Origin: Acidimicrobiaceae bacterium
GTDB lineage: Bacteria > Actinomycetota > Acidimicrobiia > Acidimicrobiales > Ilumatobacteraceae
Length of the DNA: 64,000 bases
Assembly (NCBI GenBank): GCA_020637235.1
Contig: JACJWG010000005.1
Span: forward strand, 186,001-250,000
Direction: 5' to 3'
The notes under the pieces are model-generated. The model was given only the letters and a program-made list of their open reading frames with translations. It was not told the origin of the DNA and did not search any database. Below, piece after piece: positions 8,993 to 16,959 of the stretch. A program made the position numbers and the translations under genes. How positions within the stretch are numbered: position 1 is the first letter of the stretch; every line of letters begins with the position of its first letter.

Positions 8993-9696
8993 TAGCCCTC
9001 CCCGAGCCAGTCGACGACCGGCATGCCGGTCTGCATGCCGCCGAGCTCGTCGAGGATTCGTTGCAGGTGACGCCGGGTCGCCTCGGCGATCTCGATCTCG
9101 GCGAGCGGGCCCCGGCGCGTCCGACGTGGGCGCACGGGCGGCCCGACCTCCACCCGGGCAGCGCGTCCGAACGCGCTGCTCATCGATGCGACCGGGATGA
9201 CCGCCACCCTGGCGGTGACGGCCGCGCCCACGATCTCGTGGTCGACCGTGCCGGCGTGGCGAGGGTGGTTGGTGGTGGCCGCCGCGGCCACGACGAGCTC
9301 GCCGTGGCGGAGGGCGCCGTGCACCTCCGTCGGGTCGTCGAGCAGCGCCCCCACACGACGCAGCGCGGCACCGAAGGGTGCGTGGTCGGGACGACCGACG
9401 AAGCGAACCGGTCGGTCGGTGGCGTGCGACAGCGCCCATGCCACGTAGAGCGGGCTGTACGACCAGCGGCGCTCGTTCGTGACGAGGAGTGCGCCCGTGC
9501 GGGCGGGGAGGTGCGCGAGGCCGCCGATGCCGACGTTCCAACGCAGCCGCGCCATCGGCCAGAGCAGACGGACCAGGTGGTCGTCGCGGCCCCATTCGTC
9601 GACCGAGTGGTCGGGCAGCAGGGGTCGGAAGGGCGTGGTGACCGCGGCGGCCGTGGTCTCGACGGCGCGCCGGGGCAGTTCGATCAGTTGCGCCAC
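8992..9696 (-). CDS. 1-acylglycerol-phosphate acyltransferase-like protein with altered catalytic motif
   Basis: 234 residues with the general layout of PlsC-type acyltransferases: LARLRWNVGIGGLAHLPARTGALLVTNERRWSYSPLYVAWAL, read in pieces, and then PVRFVGRPDHAPFGAALRRVGALL. In active members the first block reads NHxSxxD; here it reads NERRWSYSP, so both the His and the Asp of HX4D are missing. The protein may be a non-catalytic relative or use another chemistry. It is fused transcriptionally to the downstream hydrolase (shared base at 8992) and lies 55 nt after the SDR gene. Confidence 0.65.
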   Translation of the reverse strand: MAQLIELPRRAVETTAAAVTTPFRPLLPDHSVDEWGRDDHLVRLLWPMARLRWNVGIGGLAHLPARTGALLVTNERRWSYSPLYVAWALSHATDRPVRFVGRPDHAPFGAALRRVGALLDDPTEVHGALRHGELVVAAAATTNHPRHAGTVDHEIVGAAVTARVAVIPVASMSSAFGRAARVEVGPPVRPRRTRRGPLAEIEIAEATRRHLQRILDELGGMQTGMPVVDWLGEG

Positions 9697-9751
9697 GAAG
9701 GTCCTCCGATCGTTCCGATCGTTCCGATGGCCCGACGGGACCTGGTGCTGC

Positions 9752-10750
9752 TCACGCCACGACCTCCACCGACGACGGCGGTTGGTCCTTGGTGATCCGC
9801 ACCACGCTCTCCCAGGCGAACAAACGGTCGATCACCTCCGGCGTCGAACGGGCCGGCTGGAAGCCGAGCACGTCGTGGGCCTGGGTGCCGTCGGCGAGGC
9901 GGCCGCGGTGCAGCACCTCCATCACGTGCTCGGGGATCGGGGCCCCGCCGAGGTGCGAGAGCTGGCGCGTGATCCACCACTCGGGTCCGGCCAGGGGCAG
10001 TGGCACCCGGCGGCCGCGGAGCACGGCCTGGAGGCCGGTGATCGCCCCCGGGGCCACGACGTTGAGCGGGCGATCGAGACGCAACTCGGCGGCACGCACG
10101 AACGCGCGAGCAGCGTCGGCGTCCTCCACCACGGCGAACGGCGGGTCGGCCAGCACGCTGAAGGGAACCACCGGCTGCCGCAACAGCCGACCGAGAGGAC
10201 TCGGCACGTGGGGCCCGAGCACGGGTGCGAGGCGCAGCGACCCGACGGCCACCCCGATACGAGCCGCCACGGCGGCGGCGACGGACTCGATCCGTTCGAC
10301 CATCCGGCCGTACTCGCTGGTGGGGTGGGGTGCGACGGTCTCGTCGGGTCGGGTGAGTGCGTGACGGTGCCGCCCGTACAACTCGATGCCGCTGCGCACG
10401 ACGATGCTCTCGAGCGAGGGGCACTCCGCCGCCGCACCGAGGAAGGCGGTCGTCGCATCGGCGGTGAACCGACGGGCGTGTGCGGTGCCGGCACGGGCGT
10501 CGGGTTCCCAGACCGCGAGGTGGATGAGCACGTGTGGATCGAATCTGGTGACCACGTCGACGATGCGTTCACGATCGGCGGGTTCGATGCGGTGGAACTC
10601 GGCGCGTCGCAACCGGCGGCGCGGTGGATCGACGTCGATGCCGCAGAGTGCCCCCACCCACGGTTCGCGCTCGAGCAGTGAAGCGACGAGGGAGCCGAGC
10701 TCCCCGCCCATCCCGCTCACGAGCAGCCGTTGCCCGTTCACGCGCGTCAC
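9752..10750 (-). CDS. NAD-dependent epimerase/dehydratase family (extended SDR)
   Basis: 332 residues with an N-terminal Rossmann glycine motif (SGMGGELGSLVASLL) and an acidic residue after strand 2 (GIDVDPP), pointing to NAD(H). The central YGRHRHA occupies the position of the catalytic Tyr region, and SLRLAPVLGP follows as in nucleotide-sugar epimerase-like SDRs. The canonical YxxxK is not clear (YGRMVE occurs a little later), so catalysis is uncertain. The start is GTG at 10750; a second GTG four codons later is possible. It follows the SIMPL gene by 9 nt. Confidence 0.8.
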   Translation of the reverse strand: MTRVNGQRLLVSGMGGELGSLVASLLEREPWVGALCGIDVDPPRRRLRRAEFHRIEPADRERIVDVVTRFDPHVLIHLAVWEPDARAGTAHARRFTADATTAFLGAAAECPSLESIVVRSGIELYGRHRHALTRPDETVAPHPTSEYGRMVERIESVAAAVAARIGVAVGSLRLAPVLGPHVPSPLGRLLRQPVVPFSVLADPPFAVVEDADAARAFVRAAELRLDRPLNVVAPGAITGLQAVLRGRRVPLPLAGPEWWITRQLSHLGGAPIPEHVMEVLHRGRLADGTQAHDVLGFQPARSTPEVIDRLFAWESVVRITKDQPPSSVEVVA

Positions 10751-10759
10751 GCTACTCCG

Positions 10760-11404
10760 TCATCCCCCCGACGGGAGGATCGCGAACCGCACGTGCACCT
10801 CGGCGGCGAGCTCGATCTGGCCGCCACTGACGGCGAGTTCGGCGCCGTGGTCGGCCATCGCCGCTCGCATCTTCGGCGCCGCGACGGCTGCCGGGCTCGG
10901 CGTCGCGTCGATCGGGGACTCGCTGATCAGCTCGACCGCACCGAGGCGCAGCCCGAGCGCCGTGACATAGGCCGTGGCACGATCGCGTGCGTCGAGTGCG
11001 GCGCGACCGAGGAGCTCGCGGCGCACGGGGTGGTCGGGGAGCACCTCCCAGCGCAGCTGGCGCACCTGGGCACCTGCGTCGCCGACAGCGACCCGCACGA
11101 GCGACGACAGCAGCGACGTGTCGGCCACGGTGACCACCACGCCGGTCGTGGCACGGTGCCCGACGAGCGTGTGTTGGTCGCGGCGGTACTCCCACTCCTC
11201 GGCGACGGTGATGCCGTCGGTCACCCAGTCGTCGGGTTCGATGCCGAGCCCGGTGAGATGGTCGTGCAGCGCCGTCGAACGTGCGCTCACCTGATCGAGC
11301 GCGGAGGCGGCGTCGGCGGCGACGACGCTGAGCCCGAGGTCGACCACCGCCCGATCGGGTGGCACCAGTTGTCGGGCACGGCCCGTCACGTTGACCGACG
11401 TCAT
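10760..11404 (-). CDS. SIMPL-domain (DUF541) protein
   Basis: A 214-residue protein covering one SIMPL/DUF541 domain: VTGRARQLVPPDRAVVDLGLSV at the start, EYRRDQHTLVGHRATTGVVV in the middle and LDARDRATAYVTALGLRLG near residue 140. The family is widespread in bacterial envelopes and forms oligomeric rings, but its biochemical role is unknown. Unusually, no signal peptide is visible here. It is the first gene of the seven-gene minus-strand run ending at 5261, and is divergent from the LysM/M23 gene across 61 nt. Confidence 0.82.
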   Translation of the reverse strand: MTSVNVTGRARQLVPPDRAVVDLGLSVVAADAASALDQVSARSTALHDHLTGLGIEPDDWVTDGITVAEEWEYRRDQHTLVGHRATTGVVVTVADTSLLSSLVRVAVGDAGAQVRQLRWEVLPDHPVRRELLGRAALDARDRATAYVTALGLRLGAVELISESPIDATPSPAAVAAPKMRAAMADHGAELAVSGGQIELAAEVHVRFAILPSGG

Positions 11405-11465
11405 GGGGGGAGTCTGACACGGTCACCTCAAGCGGCAGCGGCGGGCCGCCGATGACTCGGGTGTC

Positions 11466-12884
11466 ATGATCGAGCGGGCCCGACAGATGCTGCGGCCGGC
11501 CGACGCGGCCCGTCGCCGGATGTACCGGCGTGCCCTGGCCGTGTCGGCGGCACTGGCCGTCACCGTGCCGGCCGCGGTGCCGCCGACGTCGGTGGACGCC
11601 TCGGTGGCGGGCGGCCCGACGTGCGCGAGTTCGTACACGGTCGCTCGCGGCGACTCGTGGTTCCGGGTCGCGTCGAAGGCGAAGATCTCGATGAACTCCC
11701 TGGTGCGGGCCAACGAGGCGAGCACCTCCACCCCGTTGTTCCCGGGGATGTCGCTGTGCCTGCCCGTCGGCGCGAGCGTGCCGGCGGTCGACGCACCGAG
11801 CACCTCCGTCGCCACCACGCCGACGACGGCCGGCCCGACCGCCAGCCCGACGTCACCGGCCGGCGCCGCGTGTGCCGCCACGTACCTCGTGGCTCGGGGC
11901 GACTCGTGGTTCGCCATCGCGAAACGCTCGTCGGTGTCGATGACCGCACTGCTGACGGCCAACCGGGCGACCACGTCGACCGCGCTGCACCCCGGCATGT
12001 CGCTGTGCCTGCCCGAGGGTGCGGCCCCGCCCACGACGCCCACGACGCCCACGACGGCACCGGTGGTGACCCCGACGACGACGCCCGCAGCTGCGGCCGA
12101 CCCCGCGTGCTCGGGCTCGTACGCCGTGGTGCGCGGCGACTCGTGGTACCTGATCGCCAAGAAGACCTCGGTGACGATGGCGGCGCTCACGGCCGCGAAC
12201 GGCGCGACCACGTCGACGCCGCTGTTCCCCGGCCGGTCGCTGTGCCTGCCGTCGGGTGCTGCTGCGCTGACGAACCCGTCGAACGGCGCGAGCGGCGCGA
12301 ACGGCGCGAACGGCTCGCCGGCCACGCCCGCCACCCCCGCCACCCCCGCCACGACGGCACCGCCCCCGCCTGCGCCGGCAGCGGCCGCGCACCCCCTCGT
12401 GGCGTTCCCGGTGCAGGGCCCGTGCTGGTACATCGACTCGTGGCAGGCGCCCCGCGGTGGCGGCCGGCGCCACGAGGGTGTCGACGTGATGGCCAAGGCC
12501 GGCCAGTACGTGTACGCCGTCGCGAACGGCAAGCTCAGCAAGCAGACGCTCGACCGGGCCGGGTCGCTGTCGGGCAACGCGTGGTGGCTCACGGCCGACG
12601 ACGGCAGCTACTACTTCTACGCCCACCTGTCGGCCTTCGCGCCCGACCTGAAGGTGGGCAGCCGCGTGGTCGCCGGCCAGATCATCGGCTATGTCGGTCA
12701 GACCGGCAACGCGGCGGGCCCGCACCTGCACTTCGAGGTCCACCCGAAGGGCGGTGTGGCGGTGAACCCCACGCCGCTGGTGCGGGCGATCGACGCGTGC
12801 AAGGTGGCGGATCCGCCGGCGCAGCCGAGCGGCACCCTGCCGCCGACCCCGTCGACGCTGGCGCCGCTGCGCGCCGGATCGTGA
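11466..12884 (+). CDS. secreted peptidoglycan hydrolase: three LysM repeats and an M23 peptidase domain
   Basis: 472 residues. A basic start and a hydrophobic segment (ALAVSAALAVTVPAAVPP) form a signal peptide or anchor. Three LysM-like repeats follow, each of the form YxVxRGDSW..IAKK...LxxANxATxSTPLxPGxSLCLP and each bracketed by two Cys that probably form a disulfide. A linker rich in Thr/Pro/Ala and NGA repeats leads to the C-terminal M23 domain with HEGVD (metal His and Asp), YFYAHLS and HLHFE. It should bind and cleave peptidoglycan outside the membrane. It is convergent with the next gene with no intergenic space. Confidence 0.92.
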   Translation: MIERARQMLRPADAARRRMYRRALAVSAALAVTVPAAVPPTSVDASVAGGPTCASSYTVARGDSWFRVASKAKISMNSLVRANEASTSTPLFPGMSLCLPVGASVPAVDAPSTSVATTPTTAGPTASPTSPAGAACAATYLVARGDSWFAIAKRSSVSMTALLTANRATTSTALHPGMSLCLPEGAAPPTTPTTPTTAPVVTPTTTPAAAADPACSGSYAVVRGDSWYLIAKKTSVTMAALTAANGATTSTPLFPGRSLCLPSGAAALTNPSNGASGANGANGSPATPATPATPATTAPPPPAPAAAAHPLVAFPVQGPCWYIDSWQAPRGGGRRHEGVDVMAKAGQYVYAVANGKLSKQTLDRAGSLSGNAWWLTADDGSYYFYAHLSAFAPDLKVGSRVVAGQIIGYVGQTGNAAGPHLHFEVHPKGGVAVNPTPLVRAIDACKVADPPAQPSGTLPPTPSTLAPLRAGS

Positions 12885-13778
12885 TCAGCCGAAGCCGCGG
12901 CTGTCCTGCTTGAGTGCGGTGTCGACCGACAGCGCCGACGCCACCACGAGCGCATTGAGCGGTTGGGGCAGCCGGGCGTGGATCTGCACGACATAGTTGT
13001 CGGCGGTCGTGAACAACGTCTTCGCCACACCCTCGAACGTCTTCGTGATCCGGGCGACCTCGGTGCCGGTGTGGTCCTCGATGCGGAAGTTCCACGCGCG
13101 CCAGTTCTCGGCGCGGATCGCGCCATACGTGTGACCGCCGGCTTCGAGGGTGAAGTGGATCTTGCCGAACACGTTGTCCTGCACGATCCGGCCGATCTCG
13201 GCGCCCTGGCCGTCGCTGACGACGACGGTGCTCTTGAACACCTTCGCCGGACGGGTGAGCTGCAGCAACACGTTCCCCGCGGCGTCGGTGATCTGCAACT
13301 GGTGGGTCATGAACTGGTCGAGGCTCGACACCAGACGGAGCACCTTCTTCGCCGTGCTCTGGCCCACCTGGTTCACCGCGGCGAGCTGGCGGCCGTTGGC
13401 GTCGAACACGCCGTACTGGTTGTTGAGCTCGATGATCTTCGCCTTCTGGTTCACCACCAGAATCGGCTCGTCGAAGATCGATCCGCTGCCGGCGAACGCC
13501 ACCGGGCCGACGTTGGCGCTGCGCGCCGTCCCGTCGCCCGACACCTGACGCGCGATCAGTGCGGCGTCGCCCTCGTTGCCCACGCTGAGCGCCCCGTCCA
13601 CCCGGTCGAGCCGGCTCTGCTGCGGGTGCGCCTGCAGTGGCTGTTGCGGCCCGGCGTGCACCGGATCGGTGCCGGTGACCCCGCGGTTGCTGACGTGGTC
13701 GGTCCAGGCGTTGCCGTCCCAGTAGCGGTGCTCGTTGCGGCCCGTCGGGTCGGGATACCAGTTCGCCGGGGTGCTCAT
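12885..13778 (-). CDS. DUF2510 plus LURP-one-related/scramblase-like protein
   Basis: 297 residues. The N-terminus is a DUF2510 module (PANWYPDPTGRNEHRYWDGNAWTDHV in two pieces), a short domain common in actinobacterial membrane-associated proteins. The C-terminal 200 residues resemble the LURP-one-related/scramblase fold: FDEPILVVNQKAK, YGVFDANGRQLAAV, VFKSTVVVSDGQGAEIGRI and DNYVVQIHARLPQPLNALVVASALSVD. Such tubby-like barrels bind lipids or sit at membranes. The ATG start overlaps the stop of the phosphatase-like gene by 4 nt. Confidence 0.8.
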   Translation of the reverse strand: MSTPANWYPDPTGRNEHRYWDGNAWTDHVSNRGVTGTDPVHAGPQQPLQAHPQQSRLDRVDGALSVGNEGDAALIARQVSGDGTARSANVGPVAFAGSGSIFDEPILVVNQKAKIIELNNQYGVFDANGRQLAAVNQVGQSTAKKVLRLVSSLDQFMTHQLQITDAAGNVLLQLTRPAKVFKSTVVVSDGQGAEIGRIVQDNVFGKIHFTLEAGGHTYGAIRAENWRAWNFRIEDHTGTEVARITKTFEGVAKTLFTTADNYVVQIHARLPQPLNALVVASALSVDTALKQDSRGFG

Positions 13779-14344
13779 CGCAGCTCGTGCACCATGAGGA
13801 TGATCTCGCGGCCGAACGGGTCGAGCTGGCGGCCGGCGATTCGCTCGATCACGGTGATCGCCTGCGACGGATCCTCCACGAGGCCGGCCCATCGGATGTA
13901 GCCGCCCATGATGCCGACGAGGCGGTCGTCGACGTTCTCGTTGTGCACGATCACCTTGGCGCCGCCCTCGAGCAGGCCGTGCAGCTCGGTGTAGAACGAC
14001 CTCAGCCACATGCCCAGGTCGTCGATGCCGGTGAAGGGCCGGTGCCGGTAGGGCAACGAGAGCTCGTCGTAGTTGTGGAGGTTGTGCGGCGCCGGGATGA
14101 TGCTGATCAGGCAGCCGAACCCGTTCTCGCGCAGCCAGATGATCTCCTCCTGGCGACGGACGCGACGGTGGTTGTCGCCGTAGCCGCCGGGACGCTCGCA
14201 GATGGCGAGCTTGTCCTTCATGATCCAGGTGAAGTTGCGAGGGGTGATGCCGAGGGCCCACTTCCCACGGAGACGAGGTGGCATCAGGATCTGCAGTTCA
14301 CGAGGGATCGGGCGGCGGACATCGGCGGAAAATCTATACGACAC
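13775..14344 (-). CDS. dual-specificity phosphatase-fold protein lacking the catalytic cysteine
   Basis: 189 residues. The C-terminal half follows the cysteine-phosphatase layout: a P-loop-like strand AKVIVHNENVDDRLVGIMGGYIRW and then a helix DPSQAITVIERIAGRQL. In active enzymes the loop is HCxxGxxR; here it reads H-N-x-x-V-x-x-R, so Cys is replaced by Asn and Gly by Val while the Arg stays. The N-terminal half (KLAICERPGGYGDNHRRVRRQEEI, HNLHNYDEL) is rich in charged residues. It is probably a pseudophosphatase or binding protein. The GTG at 14344, just after the tilS stop, is chosen as the start; an ATG at 14283 is an alternative. Confidence 0.68.
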   Translation of the reverse strand: MSYRFSADVRRPIPRELQILMPPRLRGKWALGITPRNFTWIMKDKLAICERPGGYGDNHRRVRRQEEIIWLRENGFGCLISIIPAPHNLHNYDELSLPYRHRPFTGIDDLGMWLRSFYTELHGLLEGGAKVIVHNENVDDRLVGIMGGYIRWAGLVEDPSQAITVIERIAGRQLDPFGREIILMVHELR

Positions 14345-14358
14345 CAGCAGGGATCGTT

Positions 14359-15255
14359 TCAGCCGGTCGGAGACGATCCGCCGCTCGGGTGTTCGAGGCG
14401 CAGTCGCTGGCCGGTACGTGCGACGCGTCGGCCGCCACCGACGTCGCACGCCCGGGCGCGCCCGGCGGCGACCTCGAGCACGCGGGCGACGGTGTCGGCG
14501 TCGGGTGGGTGTGCGTCGGCGAGCCAGCGTCGGACGGCCCGTCGTGCCAGCGCGACCGGCGCCGCCGTGAGCGCTCGGGCGTCGGTCGGATCGAGCACCG
14601 CCGCCAGTTCGTCGAGCAGGTCGCCCTCGTCGCGGAGCAACGCGGCCTGCCGCACGAGCACCGGCACGAGGTCGCGCTCGGCGACGTCGTCGAGCAGCGG
14701 GAGCAGCTCGTGACGCACACGGTTGCGTCGAAAGCGCGGGTCGCGGTTCGACGGATCGTCCACGACCTCGAGCCCGAGCGCTGCGCACAGGTCGCGAGTG
14801 TCGCGACGCCGGAGGGCGAGGATCGGTCGACACGGGTCGGGCCGCATGCCGGCGAGGCCGTCGAGCCCCGCCCCGCGCAGCAGCTGCAGGAGCACGGTCT
14901 CGGCCTGGTCGTCGGCGGTGTGGCCGGTGAGCGCGCCGTCGGGCAGCACGGCACGTCGGGCGTCGCGCGCCCGGGCTTCGAGGTTGGGTCCGTCCGCGAG
15001 ATCGACGCGCACCGAGCGTGCCGGCACGCCGAGCGCATCGGCGGCAGCGCGCACGATCTGGAACTCGTCGGCGGAGCCGGGACGCAGCCCGTGGTCGACG
15101 TGGACCGCTTCGACGCGACAGCCGGCCGCGACGGCGAGGACGAGCAGTGCCACCGAGTCGGCTCCGCCGGAGACGGCGCAGACGACATCGGAGCCCTGGC
15201 GTGGAAAGGCGCAGCGAGCGAGGTGTCCGCGAGCCGGGGTGAGGTCGGCGATCAC
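14359..15255 (-). CDS. tilS: tRNA(Ile)-lysidine synthase
   Basis: TilS attaches lysine to C34 of the CAU-anticodon tRNA-Ile, switching it to read AUA. The ATP pyrophosphatase loop is SGGADSVALLVLA (residues about 29-41), followed by EAVHVDHGLRPGS, the TGHTADDQAETVLLQLLRGAG segment (in pieces) and DDPSNRDPRFRRNRVRHELLP, all typical of the family. At 298 residues it is a short actinobacterial form without a long C-terminal extension. Start GTG at 15255. It precedes the phosphatase-like gene by 14 nt and follows the small membrane protein gene by 43 nt. Confidence 0.93.
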   Translation of the reverse strand: MIADLTPARGHLARCAFPRQGSDVVCAVSGGADSVALLVLAVAAGCRVEAVHVDHGLRPGSADEFQIVRAAADALGVPARSVRVDLADGPNLEARARDARRAVLPDGALTGHTADDQAETVLLQLLRGAGLDGLAGMRPDPCRPILALRRRDTRDLCAALGLEVVDDPSNRDPRFRRNRVRHELLPLLDDVAERDLVPVLVRQAALLRDEGDLLDELAAVLDPTDARALTAAPVALARRAVRRWLADAHPPDADTVARVLEVAAGRARACDVGGGRRVARTGQRLRLEHPSGGSSPTG

Positions 15256-15298
15256 GCCCGGACGGACGCCGACGGCAGCACCGTGGTCGATCGGCAGA

Positions 15299-15445
15299 TC
15301 AGTCGTCGCGACGGGCGCGGCGACCCGGGTAGCGCTGCGAGGTGACCTGCTTCAGGTAGCCGCCGATCACCGCCACCACGCCGAGGGCGGATGCGAGGGC
15401 GAGGATCACGCCGATCCACCAGTGCCAGATGTTCGCGGCAAGCAT
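15299..15445 (-). CDS. 48-residue single-pass membrane protein
   Basis: A short gene on the minus strand starting at the ATG at 15445 and ending in TGA at 15299. The product has a short aromatic N-terminus (MLAANIWHWW), one clear transmembrane helix (IGVILALASALGVVAVIGGY) and a basic cytoplasmic tail (QRYPGRRARRDD), consistent with an N-out/C-in topology. It sits between the anti-sigma gene and tilS in the same direction. Its composition and even spacing argue for a real gene. Function unknown. Confidence 0.72.
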   Translation of the reverse strand: MLAANIWHWWIGVILALASALGVVAVIGGYLKQVTSQRYPGRRARRDD

Positions 15446-15508
15446 GAGGACGCATGGTAGCCAGCTGGCGGCCGGAACCAGCCATCCGTGCGCCGGCGGG
15501 CACGCCGA

Positions 15509-15799
15509 TCAGGCGCCGTCGGGACCGGCGTCGAGTTCGTCGGTCGCAGCCCACGGATCGTCGAGCGCCTCCTCCGCCGGGCCGAAGCACGCCTCCAGGC
15601 GGGCGAGGAGTCCGGCCGGCATGTCGTCGTTCCGGCACTTCTGCGCCACCACGATCTTCAGCTCGGCGTGGAAGTCGAACGCCTGCAGGCAGTCGGGGCA
15701 GCCGTCGAGGTGGGCGCGGATCGCGACCCGGCTCTCGTCGGAGAGCTCGCTGTCGAGGAACGCGTCCAGTTCGCGGAGGGTCTCGTTGCAGTCAGCCAT
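15509..15799 (-). CDS. zinc-binding anti-sigma factor, RsrA-like
   Basis: 96 residues with the ZAS (zinc anti-sigma) signature H30-x3-C34-x2-C37, plus Cys at positions 4 and 55. The spacing matches RsrA of Streptomyces, where the corresponding cysteines bind Zn and form a redox disulfide that releases the sigma factor. It should therefore hold the upstream sigma factor inactive until oxidative (disulfide) stress. Its start overlaps the sigma gene end by 8 nt, the usual coupled arrangement. The acidic C-terminal tail (DDPWAATDELDAGPD) is not part of the core domain. Confidence 0.88.
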   Translation of the reverse strand: MADCNETLRELDAFLDSELSDESRVAIRAHLDGCPDCLQAFDFHAELKIVVAQKCRNDDMPAGLLARLEACFGPAEEALDDPWAATDELDAGPDGA

Positions 15800-16391
15800 G
15801 GGTGGAGGAGGTCGTGGAGTTGGTGACCGGCGGGGTGTCGCCGGTCAGGCCACGGGCCTGCGCGTAGTCGAACAACCGCTTCTGCATCGCCTTTCTTCCC
15901 CGGTGCAGCCGCGACATCACGGTGCCGATCGGGATGTCGAGCATCTCGGCGATCTCCTTGTAGGCGAAGCCCTCGACGTCGGCGAGCAACACGGGCAGCC
16001 GGAAGTTCTCGGGCAGCTCCTCGAGCGACTGCTTCACCTCGTCGTCGGTGAACAGGTCGAACATCTGGTCCTCGGCGCTACGCGAGGAGGCCTGGAGCGC
16101 TCCGATCCGTTTGTACATGTACAGGTCCTCGACGTCGTCGAGGTCGGTCTCGTGCGGGCGGCGCTGCTTGGCCCGGTACGCGTTGATGTAGGTGTTGGTG
16201 AGGATGCGGAACAGCCAGGCACGCAGGTTGGTGCCCTCCTGGAATCCGGCGAAGCTGCGGTAGCCCTTGAGGAACGTCTCCTGCACCAGGTCCTCGGCGT
16301 CGGCGGCGTTGCGGGTCATGCGGAGGGCGGCGCTGTAGAGCTGCGGGGCGTACTGCATCGCCTCCGCCGCGAACTCGCTCCGATCGGCCAT
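15792..16391 (-). CDS. ECF RNA polymerase sigma factor, SigR/SigH-like
   Basis: 199 residues with sigma region 2 (LYSAALRMTRNAADAEDLVQETFLKGYRSF, in pieces; NLRAWLFRILTN) and region 4 (LPENFRLPVLLADVEGFAYKEIAEMLDIPIGTVMSRLHRGRK, in pieces) containing the helix-turn-helix for -35 recognition. Neighbouring a RsrA-like ZAS anti-sigma, it is most simply a SigR-type regulator of thiol/oxidative stress. The C-terminal 20 residues are extra and polar. Start ATG at 16391; the MarR gene upstream ends 9 nt away. Confidence 0.92.
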   Translation of the reverse strand: MADRSEFAAEAMQYAPQLYSAALRMTRNAADAEDLVQETFLKGYRSFAGFQEGTNLRAWLFRILTNTYINAYRAKQRRPHETDLDDVEDLYMYKRIGALQASSRSAEDQMFDLFTDDEVKQSLEELPENFRLPVLLADVEGFAYKEIAEMLDIPIGTVMSRLHRGRKAMQKRLFDYAQARGLTGDTPPVTNSTTSSTHG

Positions 16392-16400
16392 GACCCGACC

Positions 16401-16940
16401 CTAACGCAACGGACCGTCGGAGCCGGCGGGAGGTTCGCCGTCGGCCGACGTGCGAGTGACGAAGTCGTCGATCGCCGCGACGAACCGTTCGAGCATGTCG
16501 GCGAGGAGGGCACGCTCGTCCGGGCGGTACCACCCGAGGAGATGTGCCAGCACACGTCCCCGACGCTCGGCCACCTCGGCGTGCCGGGCGAGGCCGGCCG
16601 GCGTGATCGCGATGTTCACCACACGTCCGTCGTCGTCCGACGCCCGCCGGCTGGCCAGACCGTCTCGCACCAGGCGCTGCACGGCGCGGGTGGCCGTCGA
16701 CGGGTCGACGCGTAAGGCCTCGGCGAGCTCGCTCATCCGCCAGCACGGCCGGCCGGCCAGCAGGTCGAGGGTGTCCATCTGACCCTGCTCGAGCGCATCC
16801 GCGCCCGTGCCGAACAGCTGATCGCGCAAGGCGCTCATGCCCGCGCCGCGCCGGATCTGGATCCAGGCCAGCCCGATGCGCACCGCGAGGTCGAGTTGCG
16901 CAGGGTCGCCGAGGTCGACGGGCTCGGACGGCGGCGACAT
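16401..16940 (-). CDS. MarR-family transcriptional regulator
   Basis: 179 residues with a winged helix-turn-helix: WRMSELAEALRVDPSTATRAVQRLVRDGLASRR is the recognition region and DDDGRVVNIAITPAGLARHAEV is the wing, as in MarR proteins. Flanking helices would form the dimer interface. The ATG at 16940 is chosen because it places the protein 19 nt from the divergent hydrolase gene at 16960; such spacing suggests it represses both itself and the hydrolase. Effector unknown. Confidence 0.87.
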   Translation of the reverse strand: MSPPSEPVDLGDPAQLDLAVRIGLAWIQIRRGAGMSALRDQLFGTGADALEQGQMDTLDLLAGRPCWRMSELAEALRVDPSTATRAVQRLVRDGLASRRASDDDGRVVNIAITPAGLARHAEVAERRGRVLAHLLGWYRPDERALLADMLERFVAAIDDFVTRTSADGEPPAGSDGPLR

Positions 16941-16959
16941 GCGCCCATAAGGTACCGAC

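Noticed and set aside
9704..9730. Short GATCGTTCC repeats as an operator
   Set aside because: They lie in the 55-nt gap between cotranscribed genes and are only 9-nt units; no dyad or promoter context was found.
12281..12360. NGA/TPA codon repeats as a recombination site
   Set aside because: They form the linker between the LysM repeats and the M23 peptidase domain of one intact reading frame.
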